35,802 nucleotides of DNA, from contig CAYLNH010000040.1 of assembly GCA_964384625.1 (NCBI GenBank), forward strand, positions 1 to 35,802, written 5' to 3'. The notes beneath the pieces are model-generated. The model worked only from the letters and a program-made list of their open reading frames with translations, did no database searches and was not told where the DNA came from. Made by a program: the position numbers and the translations under genes. Positions 24,701-33,363 of the stretch are shown here, in pieces; the first letter of the stretch is position 1, and every line of letters starts with the position of its first letter. The DNA is from CAYLNH01 sp964384625. Lineage in GTDB: Bacteria; Verrucomicrobiota; Lentisphaeria; JABSQK01.

Positions 24701-27700
24701 TCACTCCACTACAAGCACCGCATCGAAGCTGTAGGCATAGGGGCTGAAACTGAACTGATGGTGTCCCGTGTCCCGAGAAGACAAGTTGCGCTCGCGCACA
24801 GCTTGGTGGATCGGGCCGCGGTTTGATAGAATGCTGTAGTTGGCCGGCAGCCAGACACCGGCAAGTCCCCAGGCGTTGGCGATTTGGCCGGCGAAGTTGA
24901 ACGCGGCATCCAGGAAGGTGTCGGCTTCCACCTCGTGCAACAGTTTCATCGACGGGTTGATGCCTGGCAGGACCAGGTATTCCTTGCCGTCTTCTTTCAC
25001 GATGAGCAGATGCATCCCGCCCCAGGCGTGCTGTCCCGGCCCCCAGAACACGGTCTGCAGAAAGTCCGATCGTTCCCAGAGCTGCTCGTCCGGCGCCGTG
25101 CAGACGCCTTCGCAGAAACCGACAGGCGCATGGGCTTTGCGTTTGGTAACAACCATGTCAATGGCCATGCCGCTGCCCTCGGCCGCCTGCCGATACTCCA
25201 GTTTCGGCGGCGCCCCGTCACCCCCGAACAACTCACGCTGCATCGCAGCCAGATCAGAGCCGACCAGGTCTTGCAGGATCCGCTTCTGCGCGGCTTCCGG
25301 GTCGACATCCGACTCGGCCAACGGGAGTCCAGCAATCAATGGTCGTAGTCTCTCTCGGTCAACTGCCAGGATTGCGTCGGCCTGTTCGTCATCGAGTTCG
25401 AAACCGCGCAACTGCCGCCGCAGACGATCCCTCGCGTCCTCACGATCAACCCGGCCGGCGGCCAAAGCGGCGGCCGTCTTGGCGATGGCACGGAGCAAGC
25501 CTTTCCCGACCTGCGGTCGCGGCGCCAGTTTGGCGACCGCCTGCCTGGCGTAGCGTTCCGGATCGGACTGACGGAACTGATGCAGTGCTTCCTGAAGGAT
25601 CTCCTTGACCGCTTCCGCCAGAAACTCGCGGTACCGCAGCAGGTCCTCTGCACTGTGCAGATCCGGCGGCAGCGGCCGGTTGCCGGCGAGATAGAAACAG
25701 TAGGTGTCCGTGAGCACTTCCCGCTTGCAATCCGCCTTTGCAAGGTCGCCGTCCAACCACGCCTGGAAGGCCTTCTGCCCCAATGGCGCCAGGTCGCCGT
25801 CATGGTCGGAGGGGGCCGTTGTCTTCGCGATCCCGTTCAATATCTCCCACGCCGCCAAGTCCACCGTCACGCCGTCGCGCAGGCAGTAGGCGCCCTTCGC
25901 CAGATTGTAGTGCATCGAGGCCACCGCCTCCCTTGCGTTCCATGTCTTCAAGTGGTCTGCATGATCCGCAAAACGGCGATACAGGTTGATGTACTGCTGG
26001 CGCGAAACGCTGTAGGCCGGAGGGAATACGTGATAGAGCACGAGACCAAACAAAGCGTGCCGCTCCTGTCCCTCAGAGACGTCGCCGGCAATCACTGCGG
26101 TGCTCAGGGCTTCGAGGTCCCGGCGCATGACTGTCAGGCGTTCACGCTTGGCTGCCGGACCAAGGTCGTCGTCGGTCATGATCGCCTTGTACTGGTCGTA
26201 GTAGTCGGCGCTGCGGTATGGAATCTCCTCCAGAAAGCTGGTGATCAGGTTCTTCTCACCGGACAGCGAGGCGACGCTGCCGCAATGGACGGCGATCGAC
26301 AAGAAGTTGCCGAGAATGTCGATGGCTTCGACACCGTACTGGGTGACCACGTGCCGCAGCAGAGCCATTGCGTCGGCGTCGGTAATCTGGTGTTGCAGAC
26401 GGTAGTAGAGTTCGAAAGCGGTTGCGGCATGCTGCTTCTGCGCCTGCAGCGTCGGCATGAGCAGGTGCTCCCACACATCGGGTTGCTCACAGACCAGCGA
26501 ATGCAAACGGGGGAGCGCGTCGAACACGGGTCCGGGCGGGTCGCCGGCCAAGTGCTCGCAGTGGATCCGATCCAGGTTGTCCAGGTATGCGGCAAGCTTG
26601 CGGTCATCGCCGGCTGCCGAGGAAACGACCGTCGGCAGCGCCTGTTCCAGTAGCAGGTCACGCATGCCCTCGTCGTCTGCAGCAATCTCTGCCAGGCGCC
26701 GAGACAACGTCAGGAGGACCTTGGGATCGTCAGTCGTTGCGGCGAGCAAGTTGGCCGTCTGCCGCAACACCGGAAGGAGGTCCTTCCCGTCGGCCGCAAG
26801 GAGGTCCTTGGCGAGATCCTGCAATAGTTCCGAGAAGACCTCCTGTCGTTCGCCGGCGACGGTTTTGGCGGCTCGCGCGCCATATTCGAAGACGGCGCTG
26901 AGATCTATGCCGGACTCCTTCTGCGACTGCGCCAGGGATTGCACCATGCCCAGCAGACACTGCAGGTCTTCCGCGCTGGTTGCGATTGCGAAGACGTGCG
27001 GCAGGCAGTGTTCGGCGGCAGCGGCCACATCCAGTTCCTGTTGATTACAGGCGATCAGGAAGTCGGCCAGTGGCGGCAGCACCTCGTCCAGGCGTCCTTC
27101 CGTCCCCACTTCGATTGCGTCCGCGTTCCAGTGGAGTGCGCCCGCGGCGTCAACACCCTGCCCTGCCAGTTCACGGAGAAACTGAAGTGTTCGCCGCAGA
27201 ACGGTTTCGTCCTGGCCGGCGGCCGCGCCCATCGTCTGGAGCGCCTGCCCCAATGCCAGATGGTCGGTGAGATCGTTCTCGGTGAAACAGAAGACGGTCT
27301 GCCGCACGTCGTCCAGCAGTTCGGCCAGGACCTCCTGGCGGCCGGCGGCAATGGTGATCATTTCCGGGATGCCGGCGGCCAGATACAGCGCTGGGTCGAC
27401 GCCGGTCGCGGCAGTCGATTTGCAGAACGCAAAGACCTCGTTCACCACGCCGGCTGAGCCGCCGGCATCACTGACCACCTGCGGGAGGTGCGTGGCGACG
27501 CATTCGTTCGGCGAGATCTCCTTCTGCTGCAGGACGTCGACCAGTTCCTGCAGGTTGTCCATGAACGCCTGGAAGATCTGCTGCACTGCTTCCCGCGGCT
27601 GCTTGCGGGCACCATCGATGATGGCCGGCAGCCCGCGACGCAGGAGATCCACACAGTCAAAGCCCATGCTCTGCAGGAGACGGACCACACCCGTAACCTT

Positions 27701-29110
27701 CTGCAGTTGCTCGCCGAACGCTTTGTCATCGTCGCCGGCCAGATCAAGAACAGCGGGGACGGCAGCGCCGAAGAACCCGCGTGACAGCCCATCCTGAGTC
27801 GCTAACAGGGCTTCAGCCGCCAGCACCTGACGCCAACGTTCAAGCGTCATGGCCGGCAGGTAGAACAATCGCCCCAGACCAAAACCAATTGTCGGTCGCG
27901 GCACGATCCGGTTCTCGGCGAGCCGGATCGTCAGGGCCATAATGGCGTCCATCACGTCGATCATTTCTGCCGGCGACAGCCGGTCTTCGCGATCGTCCTG
28001 ATACCAGCCGCTGAGCATCTCCGGGATGCCATGCTGCAGCGAGAACATGGGGTCGATATCGTTCGCCTTCATTGCTGCCAGCAGCCGTCGGCCGTCAGCC
28101 AGCATGCCGGCAAAGCGGTCTGGATGGTCTTGGTAGAACTGCCCCAGATGCGGCAGCGCGAAGCCGAGGAAGCTGCCGGCATCCAGTCCTTCCCGGGCCG
28201 ACTCCTCAGTCCAGGCAATGAGTTCTGTCGCGGTGGTTCCGGGGTAGTTGCCGGCGAGCTGCGGCACGCCGAACTCGAGAAAGACACCGGGATGGCAGTC
28301 GTGCGTGGCGAACACGTAGGCGAGCGGCAGGATCTCGCGCTGGACCTCCTTGCAGCCGTTGGCAACGGGGAACGCCTTGGTTAGCCCATGCTCAATGCAG
28401 GGGTACGGCGACATCTCAGACTGCCGCATCGCAATCGCCAGATCCGCCAGATCGGTCAGGTACTCGCTGAATCCCTTCGGATCCCCCTCACAGGTCTGGG
28501 CCAGCACGTCGACTCCACAGAAGATCGGCCAGCAGGGGGAGATGCCGAACTCATCCAGGCGGTCAATAAAACTCTCAAGCGTACCACACAGTTCAGCGAA
28601 CAAATCGGCGTCGTCGCCGGACACGACGTAGAGCGAGCCCACGCCCTGCTGCAGCGTCTGCGTGGGGTTCAGCCCCTTCTGCGCCAACCGGATCGCAAGC
28701 ACTTGCGCGATCGGGATGACCCAAGTCTGCGGACAGTCCTCCGCGACGGCCGGCGGCCCTTTCTGCAGGCAGTGGACCACGTCCATTTCGCGATCCCGCA
28801 GAGCCGCAATCAGTGCGCGCAGATCTTCGATTGCAGCCAGGAACGCGGGCGCATCGCCGACGCAGAGCTTGGCCCAGGCGGGAACAACAAAACAGAACGG
28901 CGTCCATTCCTGCTCGGCAATCTCGTGCAGCCAGAGATTCAGCTCGACCAGACAGTCAAGGACCGTCTTGCCGGCAGCGCAATCGTCCCCGGCCACCGTC
29001 TCAATCGCGGGCAAGCCGTATCCTTCGAGATTGCGTATATCAACGCCCTGCCCTGTCAGGCGTTCCTTCGCTGCGGCAATAACGTCGTCAGTCAACATAG
29101 GTATTCCCAT
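24701..29110 (-). CDS. 1469-residue helical-repeat (solenoid) protein with unrecognised C-terminal domain
   Basis: No named family recognised. Residues ~20-880 are about 21 repeats of ~42 residues (spacing 37-50). Each has a core like G-[LIV]-P, often followed some 8-10 residues later by a small/acidic turn (AGD, SGDD, EGD) and then an amphipathic helix. Cores fall near 32, 76, 118, 156, 199, 242, 281, 318, 361, 411, 449, 493, 541, 580, 622, 662, 702, 744, 784, 824 and 864. This suggests a HEAT/armadillo-like alpha-solenoid. Residues ~890-1290 are helical without the motif. Residues ~1300-1469 form a compact domain with FCEGVCTAPDEQLW and LVLPGINPS. There is no signal peptide or membrane segment, it is acidic overall, and cysteines are frequent. 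ATG 29098 (MLTDD) is an alternative start. The gene is alone between terminators. A binding or scaffold role is inference. Confidence 0.9.
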   Translation of the reverse strand: MGIPMLTDDVIAAAKERLTGQGVDIRNLEGYGLPAIETVAGDDCAAGKTVLDCLVELNLWLHEIAEQEWTPFCFVVPAWAKLCVGDAPAFLAAIEDLRALIAALRDREMDVVHCLQKGPPAVAEDCPQTWVIPIAQVLAIRLAQKGLNPTQTLQQGVGSLYVVSGDDADLFAELCGTLESFIDRLDEFGISPCWPIFCGVDVLAQTCEGDPKGFSEYLTDLADLAIAMRQSEMSPYPCIEHGLTKAFPVANGCKEVQREILPLAYVFATHDCHPGVFLEFGVPQLAGNYPGTTATELIAWTEESAREGLDAGSFLGFALPHLGQFYQDHPDRFAGMLADGRRLLAAMKANDIDPMFSLQHGIPEMLSGWYQDDREDRLSPAEMIDVMDAIMALTIRLAENRIVPRPTIGFGLGRLFYLPAMTLERWRQVLAAEALLATQDGLSRGFFGAAVPAVLDLAGDDDKAFGEQLQKVTGVVRLLQSMGFDCVDLLRRGLPAIIDGARKQPREAVQQIFQAFMDNLQELVDVLQQKEISPNECVATHLPQVVSDAGGSAGVVNEVFAFCKSTAATGVDPALYLAAGIPEMITIAAGRQEVLAELLDDVRQTVFCFTENDLTDHLALGQALQTMGAAAGQDETVLRRTLQFLRELAGQGVDAAGALHWNADAIEVGTEGRLDEVLPPLADFLIACNQQELDVAAAAEHCLPHVFAIATSAEDLQCLLGMVQSLAQSQKESGIDLSAVFEYGARAAKTVAGERQEVFSELLQDLAKDLLAADGKDLLPVLRQTANLLAATTDDPKVLLTLSRRLAEIAADDEGMRDLLLEQALPTVVSSAAGDDRKLAAYLDNLDRIHCEHLAGDPPGPVFDALPRLHSLVCEQPDVWEHLLMPTLQAQKQHAATAFELYYRLQHQITDADAMALLRHVVTQYGVEAIDILGNFLSIAVHCGSVASLSGEKNLITSFLEEIPYRSADYYDQYKAIMTDDDLGPAAKRERLTVMRRDLEALSTAVIAGDVSEGQERHALFGLVLYHVFPPAYSVSRQQYINLYRRFADHADHLKTWNAREAVASMHYNLAKGAYCLRDGVTVDLAAWEILNGIAKTTAPSDHDGDLAPLGQKAFQAWLDGDLAKADCKREVLTDTYCFYLAGNRPLPPDLHSAEDLLRYREFLAEAVKEILQEALHQFRQSDPERYARQAVAKLAPRPQVGKGLLRAIAKTAAALAAGRVDREDARDRLRRQLRGFELDDEQADAILAVDRERLRPLIAGLPLAESDVDPEAAQKRILQDLVGSDLAAMQRELFGGDGAPPKLEYRQAAEGSGMAIDMVVTKRKAHAPVGFCEGVCTAPDEQLWERSDFLQTVFWGPGQHAWGGMHLLIVKEDGKEYLVLPGINPSMKLLHEVEADTFLDAAFNFAGQIANAWGLAGVWLPANYSILSNRGPIHQAVRERNLSSRDTGHHQFSFSPYAYSFDAVLVVE

Positions 29111-29163
29111 TCCGTGTGCCGGGAAAGGTAATACCGATCGGCAAGTAAATCACGCTCATATCC

Positions 29164-29206
29164 AACCATGGTCCTCCTCCGGTGTTCAGTGGGATGGACC
29201 ATGGTT
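29164..29206. promoter_or_regulatory. 11-bp inverted repeat upstream of solenoid gene
   Basis: AACCATGGTCC (29164-29174) and GGACCATGGTT (29196-29206) are perfectly complementary with a 21-nt spacer, 54-96 nt before the start codon. A third partial copy (GGACCAT, 29209-29215) follows. It could be an operator or a leader hairpin. Confidence 0.5.
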
Positions 29207-29230
29207 TAGGACCATCGTTTCGTGAACTGG

Positions 29231-29266
29231 AATAAAAGAGGTCCCGAGTCGGTGACCCAGGACCTC
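29231..29266 (-). terminator. Rho-independent terminator after beta-helix gene
   Basis: On the minus strand GAGGTCC (29266-29260) pairs with GGACCTC (29244-29238) and is followed by TTTTATT (29237-29231). It lies 22 bp after the beta-helix stop and separates that gene from the solenoid gene. Confidence 0.8.
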
Positions 29267-29287
29267 CTGATGAGAGAACGATTGGTG

Positions 29288-30925
29288 CTATTTGCTGACT
29301 TCGTCGATCACGACGCCGACCGGGAAGGAATAGCTATCGTTACCCAGGTAACTGGCGGTGCCCTTGATCGTCAGCCCCTTCTTGTTGTACTTGTCGCGTT
29401 TCTTGAAGTACTTCTTCCATTTCTTCTCGGCTTCACTGCCCTTCAGAATGTAGCCATACACATAGTTGCGCGTCGGCAAACTGCTGCCGACGGGGATCAA
29501 CTGGTAGCAGTGGTAGTCCGATCGCGGCGCTTGTTTGAGGGCCCAGGTCATCTTCTTGTCGCCCATGCCGACCTTGATCAGGACCGGCGTGTCCTTATAC
29601 GCCTTCGATGTGGCGGCCCCCTTCTTGAACGTATCGAAAGCCACTTCCTTGTAGTCCTTCGCGGCGCCGCCGGCAGCTTTGCTCTTGTACTCCTTGAACG
29701 GCCCGGAGATCTGAACGCCCTTGCCCTTCTGCTTCGATACCAAACCGGGGACGACTTTCGCCAACGGATACTCCATGCCCCAGTTCTTGCGCGCCGTTCC
29801 GGCCTCGGCCTGCAGCGGCAGACCGACACTGCGGCGCCATTGGTTCATCATGTCCATGTTGAGTTTGCCCGGTTTCGAACCGACGAAACCACTGAATTTG
29901 TCGAAGTAGTCCTTGTCTGGCTTCAGCTTCGGGTCGGCTTCCGCGTTGCCTTCGGCTTCGTCCAGCATGTAGTCTTCGCACTCTTCATTCAGATCGTCGA
30001 GGTCCTTGGCTTTCCAGACGAGCAGGTTCTTCTTGTCGTCATCCATGTACTTGTAGTAGCCGCCCTGGCACTGGAAGAAAACATTGTTCATCATCTGCGT
30101 GTCGTCGTTGCCAAACCCATTGCAGACGGCATAGCCGGCGGAATCGCCTTCCGTCTGGGCGAACGCAAAGATATTGCCGTCGAGGATCGTCTGGCCTTTG
30201 TTGCCGACGAAGACACATTGACCGCCGCCCTTGCCCGGCTGGAACCAGCAGAACGCAATTGTGTTGTTCGCGATCTTGATGATACTGTCGGGCTGGGCCG
30301 AACGGGTTGAGACCGCGCAGTAGAATGTGTTGATCACAAAACAATTGCTGACTTCGTTCTGTTCGCCGCGCCAGGTGCAGTAGATCCCGTTGCCATAGGG
30401 GTTGAGCAGCGTGCAGTTGCGGATCTTGATGTCCTTGCTGTCGATCTTGATCAGCGTGCCCTTCCAGGAGCCCTTGGGGTTGATGTTGCCTTCCGGATGA
30501 TACTTGTTGCGGCTGGCGGAATTCAGCACCAGGCCGTCGATGATGACACCGGAACAGTCAGCGCCCTGCTTGCTGGAGATGATGCCCTCGCCCAGTCCCG
30601 TCCAGTCGCCCTTGTAGTCCTTGGCGCGTTCGAGGATCGTCAGGTTCTTGAACGGATCGCGCTTCTCAAACTTGGCATCGTACCCGCCCGCGATGGTCAG
30701 GTTCGGCACCTTAAGCGTGAAGCTGCCGGAGCCGCCTTTGCCGTTGTAGGTGCCGGCAGCAACATGGATGACATCGCCGCGCAACGCGCGGTCGACGGCC
30801 TTCCATAGTTCGCTGTACGGCGCCTCTTTTGTCCCCTTGCCGTCGGCTCCGGCACGAACATAGACGTCGCCGGCGATTAGACTGAACCCGAACAGGCACA
30901 GCACGAGTGTGAGCAGTGATCTCAT
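29288..30925 (-). CDS. Secreted parallel beta-helix protein
   Basis: A 545-residue protein starting MRSLLTLVLCLFGF with a signal peptide ending near IAG-DVY (19-20). GGGAGAG lies just before this ATG; a frame 13 residues longer lacks support. Residues ~20-345 have the pectin-lyase/DUF1565-like pattern, as in GTKEAPYSELWKAVDRA, GDVIHVAAGTYNG and repeated strands with stacked Asn (e.g. IRNCTLLNPYGNGIY, IIKIANNTIAF). The C-terminal ~200 residues are Lys-rich, with a separate beta-rich end (KGLTIKGTASYLGNDSYSF). No catalytic lyase residues can be named, so it may bind or cleave polysaccharide. It is a monocistronic gene with its own promoter and terminator. Confidence 0.87.
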   Translation of the reverse strand: MRSLLTLVLCLFGFSLIAGDVYVRAGADGKGTKEAPYSELWKAVDRALRGDVIHVAAGTYNGKGGSGSFTLKVPNLTIAGGYDAKFEKRDPFKNLTILERAKDYKGDWTGLGEGIISSKQGADCSGVIIDGLVLNSASRNKYHPEGNINPKGSWKGTLIKIDSKDIKIRNCTLLNPYGNGIYCTWRGEQNEVSNCFVINTFYCAVSTRSAQPDSIIKIANNTIAFCWFQPGKGGGQCVFVGNKGQTILDGNIFAFAQTEGDSAGYAVCNGFGNDDTQMMNNVFFQCQGGYYKYMDDDKKNLLVWKAKDLDDLNEECEDYMLDEAEGNAEADPKLKPDKDYFDKFSGFVGSKPGKLNMDMMNQWRRSVGLPLQAEAGTARKNWGMEYPLAKVVPGLVSKQKGKGVQISGPFKEYKSKAAGGAAKDYKEVAFDTFKKGAATSKAYKDTPVLIKVGMGDKKMTWALKQAPRSDYHCYQLIPVGSSLPTRNYVYGYILKGSEAEKKWKKYFKKRDKYNKKGLTIKGTASYLGNDSYSFPVGVVIDEVSK

Positions 30926-31037
30926 GGTCTCTCCCTTTGTTGATGCAGCCCGCAGCGACTGCACTGTCTGAACCGTTGCGCAAACCCGGGCCGTCCCGAC
31001 TCAGTCCCCTGAGATGCGGCCACGGTACAAGCCTCGT

Positions 31038-31065
31038 AATATACTGCAGATGCAACGATTTTCAA
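31038..31065 (-). promoter_or_regulatory. sigma70-type promoter of beta-helix gene
   Basis: Minus strand: TTGAAA (31065-31060), 16-nt spacer, TATATT (31043-31038). The leader would be about 105 nt. Bases 31066-31344 to the next gene show nothing recognisable. Confidence 0.55.
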
Positions 31066-31344
31066 GCGGACAATCTCATCGCCGGCAAGTCATCGTTTGC
31101 TGCCCTTCGTTGCATCCCGCAGGCCCTGCATCGAACCGGGAACCTGCAGCATTTGACCTGCGGCACTTGAGGATCAGTCACCTACATGAACTCCGTGCCA
31201 GCCTGGACACCAGGGATTTGGGGCGGCTGCTTTGTGCAGGTGACCGATCCTGAAACTCCGCACCGCAAGGGGACGGGATATCAATGCCGAATACAGAAGG
31301 CAGTATACGAGTGCTTACCATCGCTGCTTCGCCCCGGCCCGCTT

Positions 31345-31719
31345 CTACTTTCGACCCCGCGCCCGGGCAACAGCCTTGCCCAATCCCTCCACCGAGAACG
31401 GCTTGGTCAGGTAGCCGCAGGCGCCGAGTTCGCGGGCCCGTTCCATGTGCTCCCGGCCAGAGTCCGAAGAGACCATGATCACCGGCGTACGCTTGTTGGG
31501 AGACGCCGAACGCTGCCGCAGTTCATCCAGAAAGCTGAGACCGTCTTTGCCCGGCATATGTATATCCAGGAGAATCAGGTCGTACGAAACCGCGTCCGTT
31601 ATCTCGATGGCTTCGTCGGCGCTTGAAGCCTCGTCGATGTCGGTGATCTCGATCTCCGCCAGCATCGAGATCAACAGCAGGCGTTGGGTCCGGGAATCGT
31701 CGACAATCAGTGTCTTCAC
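31345..31719 (-). CDS. CheY-like single-domain response regulator
   Basis: A 124-residue receiver domain without output domain. It has the acidic pair D7/D8, phospho-acceptor D52 (LLDIHMPGKDG), the conserved S/T position in the MVSSDS strand and K106 in YLTKPF. It follows the CheX-like gene by 4 bp and is certainly co-transcribed with it. In chemotaxis CheY carries the signal to the motor, but no che or fli gene is present here, so it may act in another output. The kinase that phosphorylates it is not identifiable; the hybrid kinase at 33364-35442 is nearby. Confidence 0.95.
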   Translation of the reverse strand: MKTLIVDDSRTQRLLLISMLAEIEITDIDEASSADEAIEITDAVSYDLILLDIHMPGKDGLSFLDELRQRSASPNKRTPVIMVSSDSGREHMERARELGACGYLTKPFSVEGLGKAVARARGRK

Positions 31720-31723
31720 CGGA

Positions 31724-32308
31724 CTACCTGCGATTCAGCAGTCGGATGGTAAACGGACCGGCCTCGCCGTGGAAATGGGCCTCGTAAACGTCGGCCTCGG
31801 CCTGCCAATGAATCCGCGGGCTGTCGCTGAAGACGACGATCGGCACAGTCATTTCAAACGCCTCATCCGGTTCGATCCGTTCGCGCATGCGGCCGACAAT
31901 GATATTGCAGAGCTCTCCCACGCAGTCCGAGACCAGTTCCTCATCCACTTCGACCGGGACATCGCCCAGGACGCTCCTGGTCAGCTTGACGGCGCAATCC
32001 ACCGAGAGCCCCATCAGAAACAGCCGATCCTTCTCGCCCTTCAATTCCAGCAGTCCGGAGACTTCAACGGGGGCCTGCGCCATGTCGACGCGACTGTTCG
32101 TCATTGACGTCATCAGTTCGATGGCTTCGAGCGTTGCCTGGGTGACACGATCGAAAAACGGCGGCGGCGCGGTGACGTTTTCGCGCCAGACAGCCGAACT
32201 CGTGGCGACATCCTGCGCCGACGGCAAGTGCAGGCTGTACACCGGCATCTGTTTTCCTTCCCCGTCTCCATCGCCAAATCGTTTCACCACGGTCCTGGGC
32301 GCAAACAT
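31724..32308 (-). CDS. CheX/CheC-type chemotaxis phosphatase-like protein
   Basis: A 194-residue protein whose region 50-194 resembles CheX. It has the phosphatase helix pattern D128-x3-E132-x2-N135 (DCVGELCN) and a following Pro (P156 in TVPIVVF). In CheX/CheC/FliY the E and N remove phosphate from CheY. The N-terminal ~45 residues are an extra, low-complexity segment. AGGAG lies before the ATG, and a strong promoter is at 32392-32364. Pairing with a single-domain CheY suggests a phosphatase-substrate couple controlling an unknown process. A role as a non-chemotaxis adaptor is also possible. Confidence 0.85.
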   Translation of the reverse strand: MFAPRTVVKRFGDGDGEGKQMPVYSLHLPSAQDVATSSAVWRENVTAPPPFFDRVTQATLEAIELMTSMTNSRVDMAQAPVEVSGLLELKGEKDRLFLMGLSVDCAVKLTRSVLGDVPVEVDEELVSDCVGELCNIIVGRMRERIEPDEAFEMTVPIVVFSDSPRIHWQAEADVYEAHFHGEAGPFTIRLLNRR

Positions 32309-32363
32309 CCTCTATCTCCTTCGGTCCGTTATGGAAGCACAATCCCGACGTCTGTTAACGCAT

Positions 32364-32392
32364 ACTATACCGAGCGCCCGCGGAAAAGTCAA
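32364..32392 (-). promoter_or_regulatory. sigma70 promoter of CheX-CheY pair
   Basis: Minus strand: TTGACT (32392-32387), 17-nt spacer, TATAGT (32369-32364), a near-consensus match. Predicted start is near 32357, about 49 nt before the CheX-like ATG. Confidence 0.75.
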
Positions 32393-32509
32393 ATTCAAGT
32401 CATTCCCCTCCTGCTCCCTGCGGCAAGATCAATTCGTCGGCAAAACGGTTTTCGTCCGTGGGCATTTGACGTACTGTATGGCTGAAGGAAAACGAAAGGG
32501 ACAACCGGA

Positions 32510-33169
32510 ATGGAACTGCTGCTGACCGACGCCGAGGCCCGCGTCCTGGGGTGCCTGATCGAAAAGGAATTGACCACGCCGGATGCCTATCCGCTGACCC
32601 TGAATGCCCTGCGCAATGCCTGCTGCCAGAAGTCCAACCGCGATCCGGTCGTGCAGATGGAGGAACGGGATGTTCTGCGGGCGATCGACGGGTTGATCGA
32701 CAAGAAGCTGGCGAGCATTTTCCACTCCGCCGGCGGCCGCGTACCGAAGTACAAGCACCGTATGGAAGGGACGTTGTTCCTTGACGAGGCCACGAACGCG
32801 ATTCTGGCGGAACTGATGCTGCGCGGCCCGCAGACAGCCGGGGAACTGCGGAGTAGAGCCAGCCGCATGCACGCGTTCGATTCCATCCAACAGGTCGAGG
32901 CGGTGCTGGCGCCGCTGCTGGAGGAGCCGGAAGCAATGGTCACGAAACTGGCGGTGCAGCCCGGCCGCAAGGAACCGCGATTCGCGCAACTGCTCTGCGG
33001 CGCGGTCGAGATTGAGGATCTGCCGCCGCCCAAGACCGAGAAACTCCGGATGGAAATGCACGCCGAAGACGAGCGCCTCGAAAAACTCGAAACCGACGTC
33101 CAGGCGCTCCGACGGGAACTCGAGGAATTACGGGCCTCCTTCCAGGCGTTCAAGGGGCAATTCGAATAA
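32510..33169 (+). CDS. YceH family (DUF480/UPF0502) protein
   Basis: A 219-residue protein clearly of the YceH family. It opens with LTDAEARVLGCLIEKELTTPDAYPLTLNAL, followed by CCQKSNRDPV and the second winged-helix repeat with MLRGPQTAGELRSRA. Structures of this family show two winged-helix domains. The cellular role is not established, though DNA binding is often assumed. The last ~40 residues form a charged coiled coil (DERLEKLETDVQALRRELEEL). The site AAAGGGA lies about 9 nt before the ATG. It is divergent from the CheX-CheY pair with a 200-bp gap. Confidence 0.95.
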   Translation: MELLLTDAEARVLGCLIEKELTTPDAYPLTLNALRNACCQKSNRDPVVQMEERDVLRAIDGLIDKKLASIFHSAGGRVPKYKHRMEGTLFLDEATNAILAELMLRGPQTAGELRSRASRMHAFDSIQQVEAVLAPLLEEPEAMVTKLAVQPGRKEPRFAQLLCGAVEIEDLPPPKTEKLRMEMHAEDERLEKLETDVQALRRELEELRASFQAFKGQFE

Positions 33170-33198
33170 GAAGCCGAAACCGATGAGCTTAGCCTCAC

Positions 33199-33310
33199 GA
33201 GTGCCGTCCTGAGGCCCAAAGGGCCGGCATTGATATAGCCCGGGCTGCAGGCCCGGGTCTTGGGTTGAGCCTGAAACACAGGCATGAAGGGCCGCATTAC
33301 AGCCTCGCCC
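33199..33310. repeat. Hairpin-rich repeat-like intergenic DNA
   Basis: Stem-loops GGCCC-AAA-GGGCC and CCCGGGC-TGCAG-GCCCGGG lie in the gap between the convergent YceH and hybrid-kinase genes. They could serve as terminators without U-tracts or belong to a REP-like dispersed family. Dispersion cannot be shown inside this window. Confidence 0.4.
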
Positions 33311-33363
33311 GAACATAAGCTTAACGGTTTCAAGAAGCCCCCGGCTGCAGCATCCTTACCGTC

